Assembly: GCF_963678845.1 (NCBI RefSeq)
Contig: NZ_OY787468.1
Location: forward strand, 868,001 to 932,000
Length of the DNA stretch: 64,000 nt
Reading direction: 5' to 3'
From: an uncultured Bacteroides sp.
GTDB taxonomy: Bacteria > Bacteroidota > Bacteroidia > Bacteroidales > Bacteroidaceae
Below, one piece after another: positions 7,954 through 16,038 of the stretch (position 1 is its first letter; each line of letters opens with the position of its first letter). Made by a program: the position numbers and the translations under genes. The notes beneath the pieces are model-generated. The model saw only the letters and a program-made list of their open reading frames with translations, searched no databases and was not told the origin of the DNA.

Positions 7954-8295
7954 ATGGAACAAAATAATGAAGTACTAAGAAAACTTATCTCATTAAAAAA
8001 GGAATGGGATGAATGTGAATCAAGAATTGAAGCTATAAAAAAAGAGTTGAGACCTGTTATTATTGAACGGTATAAACAATTGAATTATAAAGAAAAAGAA
8101 CAAGAGTTCAGAAAGAAAATAGCTCCTCGTAAATATGGAACGGGTACTCGTACTATTGGTACTGTAAACTGGATGGAAGACTTTAAAGGCGAAGGTACAA
8201 ATGAGGTTATTACAATTGAAAGGTGCGCTGTTGTAAGAGTCGATGATGAATGGATTTTAAACTCCTTCAGTTTAAATAAATTGATTAACTTTTAA
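7954..8295 (+). CDS. Small phage protein with coiled-coil start, unknown
   Basis: The 113-residue protein has a charged helical N-terminal half (residues 5-50, likely coiled coil) and a C-terminal half with beta-like segments (VITIERCAVVRVDDEWIL). It is part of the small-gene operon, 15 bp after one gene and 6 bp before the next. No family was recognised. Confidence 0.5.
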   Translation: MEQNNEVLRKLISLKKEWDECESRIEAIKKELRPVIIERYKQLNYKEKEQEFRKKIAPRKYGTGTRTIGTVNWMEDFKGEGTNEVITIERCAVVRVDDEWILNSFSLNKLINF

Positions 8296-8301
8296 CTAAA
8301 G

Positions 8302-8511
8302 ATGAAAACATTAGAAGAAACTTCAGAAGAGTATGCTGAAACAAAAATAAAAAATGGCCCTGATGATACCTGCTTATTCGCTTCAAGAATAGGAATAAAA
8401 CAAATGCTAAAAGAAGCCTTTATTGCTGGAGCCGTATTTATGAAAGCGGAATCTATGAAAAAAAATGATACAACACTTGAGCCTAATAATGTCCCTGGTT
8501 CGCAAAAATAA
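8302..8511 (+). CDS. Small phage protein, unknown
   Basis: The 69-residue protein has a helical middle (RIGIKQMLKEAFIAGAVFMKAESMKK) that resembles the short helical repeats seen in many phage early proteins. It is 6 bp from its upstream neighbour and 7 bp from its downstream neighbour. Function is unknown. Confidence 0.5.
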   Translation: MKTLEETSEEYAETKIKNGPDDTCLFASRIGIKQMLKEAFIAGAVFMKAESMKKNDTTLEPNNVPGSQK

Positions 8512-8518
8512 ACTATAA

Positions 8519-8866
8519 ATGAAACAAAATAAAGCGGTATTTAAAAAGCATTTTAATAATGCTATGAACAAGGTTTTCGCCTTAGATGAATGGGCTAAAA
8601 AAGGCCTCCTTTCTGTTGATACTGATGTGCCAAATATCACTATCAATTATCTGATATGGCATACCTTTTCAAATAAAGGACTAATAAAATTAATGAGAGC
8701 ATTAACTTTTTACCTGGACATGAAACGCTCTGAAAAAGAGTTACCTCCATTTGAAAGAGATGTGCTGATTAAAGTTGATTATGGCCAAGAAGTTAATCAA
8801 TACCATAAAATTGGAGTTGTTGACATGGTATTATTCTGTAAAACAGAAGGATTCAAAGAAGTTTAG
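8519..8866 (+). CDS. Phage protein at the end of the small-gene operon, unknown
   Basis: The 115-residue protein is the last of the group; a terminator follows 19 bp after its stop. It is mostly helical in the first 80 residues, then has a short strand-rich end (DVLIKVDYGQEV, IGVVDMVLF). No family was recognised. Confidence 0.5.
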   Translation: MKQNKAVFKKHFNNAMNKVFALDEWAKKGLLSVDTDVPNITINYLIWHTFSNKGLIKLMRALTFYLDMKRSEKELPPFERDVLIKVDYGQEVNQYHKIGVVDMVLFCKTEGFKEV

Positions 8867-8884
8867 TAGTTTTTATGTATAGAA

Positions 8885-8918
8885 AAGCCTCGGTTAATTC
8901 GTTAGCCGGGGCTTTTTT
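8885..8918 (+). terminator. Rho-independent terminator
   Basis: AAGCCTCGG (8885-8893) pairs with CCGGGGCTT (8906-8914), with one G-T pair, and is followed by T residues. The T tract runs straight into the promoter-like repeat at 8919. Confidence 0.85.
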
Positions 8919-8955
8919 GTGTCCTTTTTTGAGGTCTTTTTTGGGTGTATTTTTG
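8919..8955 (+). promoter_or_regulatory. Phage late-promoter repeat, copy 1
   Basis: GTGTCCTTTTTTGAGG is followed, 16 bp after the TTTG, by TATTTTTG (8948-8955). The same layout occurs at 15977, 20245 and 21869. The TAnnTTTG box fits a Bacteroides -7 element. It directly precedes the structural operon starting at 8978 and follows a terminator. Confidence 0.7.
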
Positions 8956-8977
8956 CTTAAAATACATAGATACAAAG

Positions 8978-9454
8978 ATGGTAAGTAATGAAAGTGAGGA
9001 ATTAAAGCTACTATTCATACAGGAGGAGCTTTCACAGCATGGTGAATGGCTGGTGGATGTACTTTCTGAAGCTATTGAAAAACGCGGGCTTATGCGCACG
9101 GAGAACTTGCTTGAGAGCGTAGACTATAAAACATTCACAGAAGGGCAGAATCCAGGGCTAAGAGTTAGCTTCTTTAGTTATGGCCGTGCTTTTGAAATTG
9201 CCGGCAGAAAAAAAATAAACCGTCATTCCGTTGATACCAACAAAATGATATGGAAACAAAAAAAGAACAGAAATGTAATGAAGAAAAATACTCAATGGTA
9301 TGTAAGGAATATGTACGGAGGGCTTAACAGGCTAATATCAAGAGTGATGTACGGACTTTCTGATGTGGAAATAGCTAGATTAAAGGGTATTCTTGAGAAC
9401 AGAGCAACTGGAGGAGCTTATGATCTTCCACTATTCAGAGGGCATTTAAGTTAA
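8978..9454 (+). CDS. Phage structural-operon protein, unknown
   Basis: The 158-residue protein starts at the ATG at 8978; an upstream extension would run into the -7 box at 8948-8955 and is rejected. It has a helical N-terminus and a basic middle (KKINRHSVDTNKMIWKQKKNRNVMKKN). It is the first gene after late promoter copy 1 and precedes the portal-like gene, so a head or head-tail role is likely. No family was recognised. Confidence 0.55.
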   Translation: MVSNESEELKLLFIQEELSQHGEWLVDVLSEAIEKRGLMRTENLLESVDYKTFTEGQNPGLRVSFFSYGRAFEIAGRKKINRHSVDTNKMIWKQKKNRNVMKKNTQWYVRNMYGGLNRLISRVMYGLSDVEIARLKGILENRATGGAYDLPLFRGHLS

Positions 9455-9479
9455 AAACATAAATCTATTAAATTAAAAT

Positions 9480-10835
9480 ATGGCAAAGATTAATAAAAAG
9501 ATTGGCGGTACCAGTTTTGTGGAGACTGGTTCTGGAACATTCGCTCTTAATATGAGTACGGAATATCCCATGAGTACTTTCTTTAATGGTTCATCGGCAA
9601 ATTGGGATGGTGATCCTGTAAATATTGCTGGAGTAAAGGTTGTTCCATGGGGACGTGATAATAACATGCCTACTGCCATCAGAAATATATTGGAAAAAAA
9701 TAACCTTGGACCGGGCATCTTAGAAAGAAAAGCCGGGCTTTTATATGGCCAAGGCCCAATGTTATATAAAATTAAAGTTGAGAATAACGAGTGCACGCAA
9801 GAATGGGTTCAGGACAATGAAATTCAGGATTGGTTGGACTCCTGGGATTACAAAAAGTATATCCGTGATGTACTTGTAGAATACACTCACATGAAAGGCC
9901 ACTTTACGAAGTATTATTCAGGTAAATTTGTTCGCATAGGTAAACCATGGGTAAGTAAATTGGAATGTCTTAATTCGGCCGAATGCTTACTTATATGGCC
10001 ACCGAATGATAGTCGTAGGTTAGAAGACGTTACCAATATCCTTAATGGTAATTTTGATTCTTTTTATTCTAGAAACCTAAAGGTTTATCCGGTCTTTGAT
10101 AAATGGAATCCAGCTTCAACTGAGACTGCTATAAAATATCATTGCATGAGAAGTTTTGGCCGAAACATGTATGCGATATCGTCATTCTATGGTTCGGTAC
10201 CATGGTTAGAAAATGCGAATAATCTTCCGGAAATAATCCGGTACCTAAATGAGAATATGATTGCAGCTGCTTACATTATTCATCAACCAGATGAATATTG
10301 GGTGCGTAAACGTGAACTCATAATGGCTATGCATCAGGAATGGGATGATGCAAAGATAGAAGCCGAAATGGAAATCCAGAGAGACAAAATAACAGAGACT
10401 ATTGCTAATGTTATGGCTGGAAGGAAGAATGCCGGCAAGTTCTTCACATGCGTAGATTTCATAGACCCTGACGGCAATAAGCAAGAATGGAAGATAGAAC
10501 CTATTGAGATGAACATTGATAAGTATATTACAGCTCAGGCAGAGATATCACGCATTGCAGACAGTTCTACAACTAGCGGCTTTGGCCTTAACCCTGCATT
10601 ATCGAATATTATCATTGATGGTAAAGGTGATTCTGGTTCACAAATGCTGTATGCATTGAAAATATTCTATGGAGCCGATACACAGATTCCGGAAGAGATA
10701 TCTCTTGAAGCCATTAACGATGCAATCCGGATTAATTTCCCGAAAAAGAAGGGTATATTCCTTGGAATGTACCGAAAGGTAATCAATAAGGAGGACAATG
10801 TAACAGCAGATAAAAGAGCAACTAACCAAGCATAA
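9480..10835 (+). CDS. Phage portal-like protein
   Basis: The 451-residue protein is likely the portal that forms the ring at the head vertex through which DNA passes. The layout matches portal proteins of Bacteroides phages: an N-terminal part with RDNNMPTAIRNILEKN and GILERKAGLLYGQGP, a long helical middle, and a C-terminal segment with SSTTSGFGLNPALSNIIIDGKGDSGSQ, typical of the stretch before the crown. It sits in the structural operon, but about 6.6 kb from terL because the control region lies between them. Confidence 0.65.
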   Translation: MAKINKKIGGTSFVETGSGTFALNMSTEYPMSTFFNGSSANWDGDPVNIAGVKVVPWGRDNNMPTAIRNILEKNNLGPGILERKAGLLYGQGPMLYKIKVENNECTQEWVQDNEIQDWLDSWDYKKYIRDVLVEYTHMKGHFTKYYSGKFVRIGKPWVSKLECLNSAECLLIWPPNDSRRLEDVTNILNGNFDSFYSRNLKVYPVFDKWNPASTETAIKYHCMRSFGRNMYAISSFYGSVPWLENANNLPEIIRYLNENMIAAAYIIHQPDEYWVRKRELIMAMHQEWDDAKIEAEMEIQRDKITETIANVMAGRKNAGKFFTCVDFIDPDGNKQEWKIEPIEMNIDKYITAQAEISRIADSSTTSGFGLNPALSNIIIDGKGDSGSQMLYALKIFYGADTQIPEEISLEAINDAIRINFPKKKGIFLGMYRKVINKEDNVTADKRATNQA

Positions 10836-10842
10836 CAATTAC

Positions 10843-11691
10843 ATGAAAAAGAAAGAACTTGAATTTCCTGACTGTTGGGAGGAATTATTTCCTGCAGAAT
10901 GGATGTATCTATTGAAGTTAAGGAAGAAGTTAATAAGCAAGAAAGGCATAGCGCTTGCCGATATTAAGATGGAATGGTGCCGTTTTGTGCTTTCAAATCG
11001 TGGTATGCGCGCTCATGGGAAGAGCGACTATTATATTTTGATTTATGATCTAGCACAAACACTGGATTGGATGTGGAGAGCAAATGAAGAAGATGAAAGT
11101 GTGGAGGTGATATATAGCAGTACTAAGAATCTTCTTCCGGAGTGGAAAAACTTACGCGGACCATTAAGCCATGGTAGTGATATGACGTTCGGTGAGTTTC
11201 GCAATGCAGTAACAATGATGAATGTGTATAATGAAACACATGAACCTGAAATGTTGCAGGCTTTGGTTGGAATTTTGTATAGAAGACCAGGCAAGAAAAT
11301 TGGTAAAGCTGATTTTGATGGCAAGTATCGTGAAGATTTTCTTCAGGAACGAATTAATTTTTATGCCTCAAGAGTGAAATGTATACCAGAACATATCCAG
11401 TGGGGCATCTATGCATGGTTTGCAAACTTCTGCGAATATCTTCTTACCGGAAGTTTCATTATTGATGGAGCTGCAATTTGCTTTTCTCCTATTTTTGAAC
11501 GGCAGAAGAAAGAAGATGGAGAAGCTATAACTTCATCACAGAACATAGGGCTTAACAGCATTCTTTTTTCTGTTGCCGAGACAGGTATATTTGGGGATGC
11601 CGAAGATACTGACAATACACTTTTACTGAAAGTGATGCTAAAAATGCTGGACGATAAACAACGAGCAGATGCAATGCTCACAAAAAAATAG
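10843..11691 (+). CDS. Phage structural-operon protein, unknown
   Basis: The 282-residue protein starts 7 bp after the portal-like gene and is rich in aromatic residues (for example CWEELFPAEWMYLLKLRKKL near the start). It is mostly helical and has no signal peptide or membrane segment. It could be a head-closure or scaffold-related protein; no family was recognised. Confidence 0.5.
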   Translation: MKKKELEFPDCWEELFPAEWMYLLKLRKKLISKKGIALADIKMEWCRFVLSNRGMRAHGKSDYYILIYDLAQTLDWMWRANEEDESVEVIYSSTKNLLPEWKNLRGPLSHGSDMTFGEFRNAVTMMNVYNETHEPEMLQALVGILYRRPGKKIGKADFDGKYREDFLQERINFYASRVKCIPEHIQWGIYAWFANFCEYLLTGSFIIDGAAICFSPIFERQKKEDGEAITSSQNIGLNSILFSVAETGIFGDAEDTDNTLLLKVMLKMLDDKQRADAMLTKK

Positions 11692-11697
11692 GATGCT

Positions 11698-12627
11698 ATG
11701 ATTTTTAATAAGAGCAATAACGGATCACAAGAACTCAGAGAAGTTACCGGGAATTATTTTGCCAATAACAAGTTCGAAAAAGTAACCGGTGAAATAGCCG
11801 CTGCTACAGATGAGCTAGTGAATATAATTAGTCAGGAAGTTTATAGTGAGATTGAGGGCTATTACACCAGCAATTCAGAAGATTCTGCAAAAAAAGAGTT
11901 GGTAAGGAAAGTGCAACGCCCAATAGCTATTCTTGGCACGCTTAGGATGTATCAGAAAAATGATGTCAGCCATGAAGATAGCGGACGTAAGATTAAGATT
12001 TCAGCTGACAATGAAAAATTACCATGGGAATGGCAGCTAGACAGAGACGATGCGCAACATCTGGAAGATTATTACAAAGCAGTAGACATCCTTATACGTG
12101 CGCTGAATGCATCTTCTATTGAAGCCTGGAAGAATAGTCGTAGTTACAAGATGTCTCAATTGCTGTTAATTAAAAGTGGAGAAGATTTTGACTCTTATTT
12201 CCCTATTGAAAAGAGTGAACGCACATATATGTTGCTTGTTCCATTCATCAAAGAGGCTCAGATACAATATGTAAAGAAAGCCTATGGGCCACTAAACTGG
12301 GAAGAATTGCTTCAGGAAAAAGTAGAGGCTGAAACGGAAAAACATTTTGCTGCATGCAAGGCAACCGCTTTATTGGCAATGAGCCTTGCGATGAGAAGGC
12401 TCCAGGTTAAAGTTATTCCTGCAGGAGTGATACGTACGTACGTGGCCGAAAGCGGTGCTATGAATAGCGAGCCTGCAAGTTATGAAGATATTAAATTGCT
12501 GTCTCAATGGATGAATGACGATGCAATGACGTGGCTTGATGAGATGAAGAAGGAGCGCGATGGAGGAGTGGTTACCTATCAGATTTTGCCAAATAATGAT
12601 CCAGCTAATAAATTCTGCAGATTATGA
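11698..12627 (+). CDS. Phage protein, DUF6712-like
   Basis: The 309-residue protein is mostly helical, with a segment near residues 80-100 (RPIAILGTLRMYQKNDVSHEDSG) and a C-terminal helical bundle (AACKATALLAMSLAMRRLQV). It resembles DUF6712 proteins found after portal genes in Bacteroidales phages, which may act as head-tail connector. The match is from memory and not certain. It overlaps the next gene by 4 bp (ATGA). Confidence 0.5.
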   Translation: MIFNKSNNGSQELREVTGNYFANNKFEKVTGEIAAATDELVNIISQEVYSEIEGYYTSNSEDSAKKELVRKVQRPIAILGTLRMYQKNDVSHEDSGRKIKISADNEKLPWEWQLDRDDAQHLEDYYKAVDILIRALNASSIEAWKNSRSYKMSQLLLIKSGEDFDSYFPIEKSERTYMLLVPFIKEAQIQYVKKAYGPLNWEELLQEKVEAETEKHFAACKATALLAMSLAMRRLQVKVIPAGVIRTYVAESGAMNSEPASYEDIKLLSQWMNDDAMTWLDEMKKERDGGVVTYQILPNNDPANKFCRL

Positions 12628-13625
12628 ACATTATTCAGCGGCCAGATGCGCAGGAATTTTGCGCAACAATGAAGGATTATATTATTGATACGGATAGTAC
12701 AATAACATTTTCCGTGAAATATGGAGGTAAAACTATTCTTGAGGAAGAGTATACGCCTGATTATAATTTTAAAGTTGAAGTGCGTAAATTAGGCCAATTT
12801 TGCGCAAAGGCATTATGGGGTATATGGTGTGACACTGGCACATGCAATCAGTCTCCGGCAGCGGGCCTTTTTACATTTTTGATTAATGGTGTACAGGATG
12901 CACAAAGCTATGTGATGTTCAGCCGGCTAATGACAAAAAAAACAGCTGCAGCACCGGGATGGCTGAGTGAAGTGCGGGATAAAATGGTTAGGGAAAACGG
13001 GAAAGAATATATCAGTGGGGTATTCCAGAACGGAGAAAAAGCGATTATCACCATCCGCACCGATGATGGTATAGTAATGACACACGATGCGCTGTATACT
13101 CACACAAGCGATAAGGCCATTGTCACGCTTGATGTTTCTCCCGATGTAATCTTTGCTTTGTTTCCTACATTATTGGCTAGTGACATAGTAAGTTATGAGA
13201 TCATTAAAGGAAGTGATCTGATGAAATGCTTTATTGATCACACGCCTTATCTTGAAACGTTTATCTTTCGCTATAAAAATGTATATGACATGCCCGAAAC
13301 GCTCACAACAGTTGGAACTTTAAGCATTAAAGGTTCAAACGAAAGCAATACGGCTGAGATGTATGGTGTAGAAAGAAAATTCAGCATGAAAGTCACAGAT
13401 GAATATACCGCTAATAGTGGGGTTATATTCTTGCCATCCGATTATAAATTATGGCACAACATGATGAATGCTCAGGAAGTTCAGATATTAATTGATGGTT
13501 CCTGGTATTCAATTATAATTTCAAAACATACTTATGAACGAGATTTCCGGAAGAGCGCACTAAAGGCTGTTGATTTCAGTTTTAAGATGGCCGATCCGGA
13601 GCAAAATAATTTGATTGAGATATGA
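12624..13625 (+). CDS. Phage tail-region protein, unknown
   Basis: The 333-residue protein is strand-rich. Features are repeated Thr/Val segments, FTFLINGVQDAQSYVMFSR, and a C-terminal part with VQILIDGSWYSIIISKH, suggesting a beta-sandwich as in tail tube or neck proteins. It overlaps both neighbours by 4 bp, so the whole group is translated in a coupled way. No family was recognised. Confidence 0.5.
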   Translation: MNIIQRPDAQEFCATMKDYIIDTDSTITFSVKYGGKTILEEEYTPDYNFKVEVRKLGQFCAKALWGIWCDTGTCNQSPAAGLFTFLINGVQDAQSYVMFSRLMTKKTAAAPGWLSEVRDKMVRENGKEYISGVFQNGEKAIITIRTDDGIVMTHDALYTHTSDKAIVTLDVSPDVIFALFPTLLASDIVSYEIIKGSDLMKCFIDHTPYLETFIFRYKNVYDMPETLTTVGTLSIKGSNESNTAEMYGVERKFSMKVTDEYTANSGVIFLPSDYKLWHNMMNAQEVQILIDGSWYSIIISKHTYERDFRKSALKAVDFSFKMADPEQNNLIEI

Positions 13626-14074
13626 TAGGAATTCAGAGATTCAGAGAGATATTAGTAGAGATTTCCTCACAAGCTAATGCTGAGCTTGAGGATAAGATTG
13701 ATAAGTGCGTTCTGGCTGTAAAAGAAGACCATCTCCAAAAAAAAATAACTGATATGCCAGGAGTTATTCTTTGTGCAAATTTTCCGGATGCTGAAATGCA
13801 GCGAGAACATGCAGATAAGTATTCAGAAGACAATATAATACTTCTGATGCTTCTGGAAAAAGTAAATGCAGGAGAGCAGACAGAAGAACAGGAGCTGCAA
13901 CATTATGCGAAAATGCAGACCATAATGCAAAAAATAAAAGAGATTATTGGCCAAAGATATTTTAATTGTGACGAATTAAGAACGGGCCCTAAGATTCGCA
14001 CAGAATGGGAGTATAATGTATATGGGGGATTTAACGGATTGAGCATTGCACTAACTTTGGAGGATTATGACTGA
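13622..14074 (+). CDS. Phage tail-region protein, unknown
   Basis: The 150-residue protein has a helical N-terminus, a Cys-containing middle (GVILCANFP), and a C-terminal strand region (YNVYGGFNGLSIALTLEDYD). It overlaps the next gene by 8 bp. Length and position are those of a tail terminator or head-tail joining protein, but this is only inference from order. Confidence 0.45.
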   Translation: MIGIQRFREILVEISSQANAELEDKIDKCVLAVKEDHLQKKITDMPGVILCANFPDAEMQREHADKYSEDNIILLMLLEKVNAGEQTEEQELQHYAKMQTIMQKIKEIIGQRYFNCDELRTGPKIRTEWEYNVYGGFNGLSIALTLEDYD

Positions 14075-15938
14075 ACTATATGTTGACGGTATAAGAGCTA
14101 TACTTCCAGATAGTATGAGCGACGAAGTGAAACGAGAAAACTCTTTTTTTACAAAAAATGGAGAATATACATACGATATCACTTTAAATCTTAATAATAA
14201 GATTAATGCTGAATTGTACAAACATCTTAATCGACTCAATTCTGTTTCCGAAGTAGAAACAAAACGTAACGCCATATTAATAGCAGATAACAGGGTATAT
14301 TGTAACGGTACCGAAATAGTAACGGCATGGACTGATGAGACGGTTAGTATTCAAATTGCCAGCGGTAATTCAGAGTTAAACTACTTTATAGGGAGTGATT
14401 TAAAAATATCATCTTTAAAATTATGTTCTGATTCTCCAATAAGCACTACCCCGAATAAAGATATGATCACAAAATTATATCCTGATATCGATGCGTGTTT
14501 GTCTCCAATACTCAATCGAACAACCGGGGCAATGATCAATGAATGGATTCTTAATAAAAATACCACTTCGGGCGTTTACGATTTAAGAAACATCTCTGAT
14601 TTCAGTGATTATGATTATATTTCACAGCCTTTTTTATGCACATTTATTAAGAAATTACTTACTGCAATAGGCTATACGTTAACAGTGAATGATCTGGATA
14701 AGACGGTGTGGAAAGATTTATTTATCTGTCACCTGAATGAAACCAGAGAATGGGGAGAAATGTTGCCGGGATGGACAGTTAAAGACTTCCTGGAGCAAGT
14801 GGAAAGTTTATTTAATGCTAGTTTTATTATAGATAGTAGAAAAAAAACCGCAAAACTAATTCTGAATAACAGTTTCTATATCAATACTGAAATGAAGCAT
14901 GTGCAGATGGTTATAGATGAGTATGAGGCAGAAGTAGAGGAAGGAGATCAATCTCAACTGCACCAGAATTCAAATATTAAATATTCTCTTCCGGACAATA
15001 GTTACTACAGGCATAGATGTTTGCCTTCTACTATTTCAAAGAATGCAAAAAGAGTAACGATTCCAAAAGCTTATGCGGATATATCCGGAGGACTTAATTA
15101 TCTTTATTTCTGGTTCTGTGACGCTGCTAATCAGGATAAGAATACAATCTATCACGATGAATCAACGGGGAAGGAATATCTCTTTGAACAAGTGATTGAA
15201 GGCATTTTGCCAAACCCGATTTATCATTCAGTCAATGAATTTGCATCAATAGAACGTGATAATGCCAGTTCTGATATTGAACTTGAGATAATTCCGGTAG
15301 AGCTAAGTATGTGGCAGTGGCATATGTACGAAAACAATGTGAGGGTAGAAGGTACATATACGCCATGGTGGGTACCTACCATTGACAAAGAAGGTACTAC
15401 TACTGAGGAAACATCAACGGCAGAAAGTGACCTTGATACACAGATAACCAATGGCGTATCAGATACTACAGAAACGAAAGGTAAAATATTCCTTGCATTT
15501 CACCGCGGGCTTAATAATTCGGGCCCTACATGGATTCCGAACAATTCATTCCCAATGGCTTTTACTGATGATATCCTTCCCGATGAATTTGGGACTCCAA
15601 GAACAACAAATGCCGAAGGAGCCACATTGCGTATCACTAATTTCGAGAAGGCATTGTATAGTGGTGTATATGAAATTGATGAAACAAAACGGATAACCAT
15701 TACAAGCTATGACCCTAATGTTTATGACACAAGAGGAATCTTTGAAATTCGCAATAAAAGATATGTTTGCCGGGAAATGGATTATACCTTAACTTCAAGA
15801 GGAAGGAAAGATGCCTGGAAAGGGATTTTTCATCCTATAAAGATAAGCGATACAGATTCTTATCAGCGATGGATATTGGCGGACGGAAAGTGGCGAGATG
15901 GAGGTGCATGGCTGGATAATGGAAGATGGTTAGACTAA
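14067..15938 (+). CDS. Phage tail protein, unknown (baseplate- or tail-tip-like)
   Basis: The 623-residue protein is strand-rich, with an N-terminal segment MTELYVDGIRAILPDSMSD and a C-terminal repeat-like end (GKWRDGGAWLDNGRWLD). It lies between connector-region genes and the tape measure, a usual place for distal tail or baseplate hub proteins. A terminator follows 3 bp after the stop. Function is inferred from position only. Confidence 0.5.
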   Translation: MTELYVDGIRAILPDSMSDEVKRENSFFTKNGEYTYDITLNLNNKINAELYKHLNRLNSVSEVETKRNAILIADNRVYCNGTEIVTAWTDETVSIQIASGNSELNYFIGSDLKISSLKLCSDSPISTTPNKDMITKLYPDIDACLSPILNRTTGAMINEWILNKNTTSGVYDLRNISDFSDYDYISQPFLCTFIKKLLTAIGYTLTVNDLDKTVWKDLFICHLNETREWGEMLPGWTVKDFLEQVESLFNASFIIDSRKKTAKLILNNSFYINTEMKHVQMVIDEYEAEVEEGDQSQLHQNSNIKYSLPDNSYYRHRCLPSTISKNAKRVTIPKAYADISGGLNYLYFWFCDAANQDKNTIYHDESTGKEYLFEQVIEGILPNPIYHSVNEFASIERDNASSDIELEIIPVELSMWQWHMYENNVRVEGTYTPWWVPTIDKEGTTTEETSTAESDLDTQITNGVSDTTETKGKIFLAFHRGLNNSGPTWIPNNSFPMAFTDDILPDEFGTPRTTNAEGATLRITNFEKALYSGVYEIDETKRITITSYDPNVYDTRGIFEIRNKRYVCREMDYTLTSRGRKDAWKGIFHPIKISDTDSYQRWILADGKWRDGGAWLDNGRWLD

Positions 15939-15940
15939 GC

Positions 15941-15976
15941 AAAACCCCGACAAGATAAAACTTGCCGGGGTTTTTT
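15941..15976 (+). terminator. Rho-independent terminator
   Basis: AACCCCGACAAG (15943-15954) pairs with CTTGCCGGGGTT (15961-15972), with one mismatch, and is followed by a T tract. It runs into late-promoter repeat copy 2. Confidence 0.85.
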
Positions 15977-16013
15977 GTGTCCTTTTTGCAGGCATGGTAA
16001 GGAGCTATTTTTG
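15977..16013 (+). promoter_or_regulatory. Phage late-promoter repeat, copy 2
   Basis: GTGTCCTTTTTGCAGG with TATTTTTG at 16006-16013, 17 bp after the TTTG. It directly precedes the tape-measure gene and follows a terminator. Confidence 0.65.
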
Positions 16014-16038
16014 TCTATTATTAATTAGTTGGGAAACT

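Noticed and set aside
15994..16038. Longer N-terminus of the prophage tape measure protein
   Set aside because: The upstream in-frame ATG lies before the -7 box of late promoter copy 2, so the transcript would not contain it.
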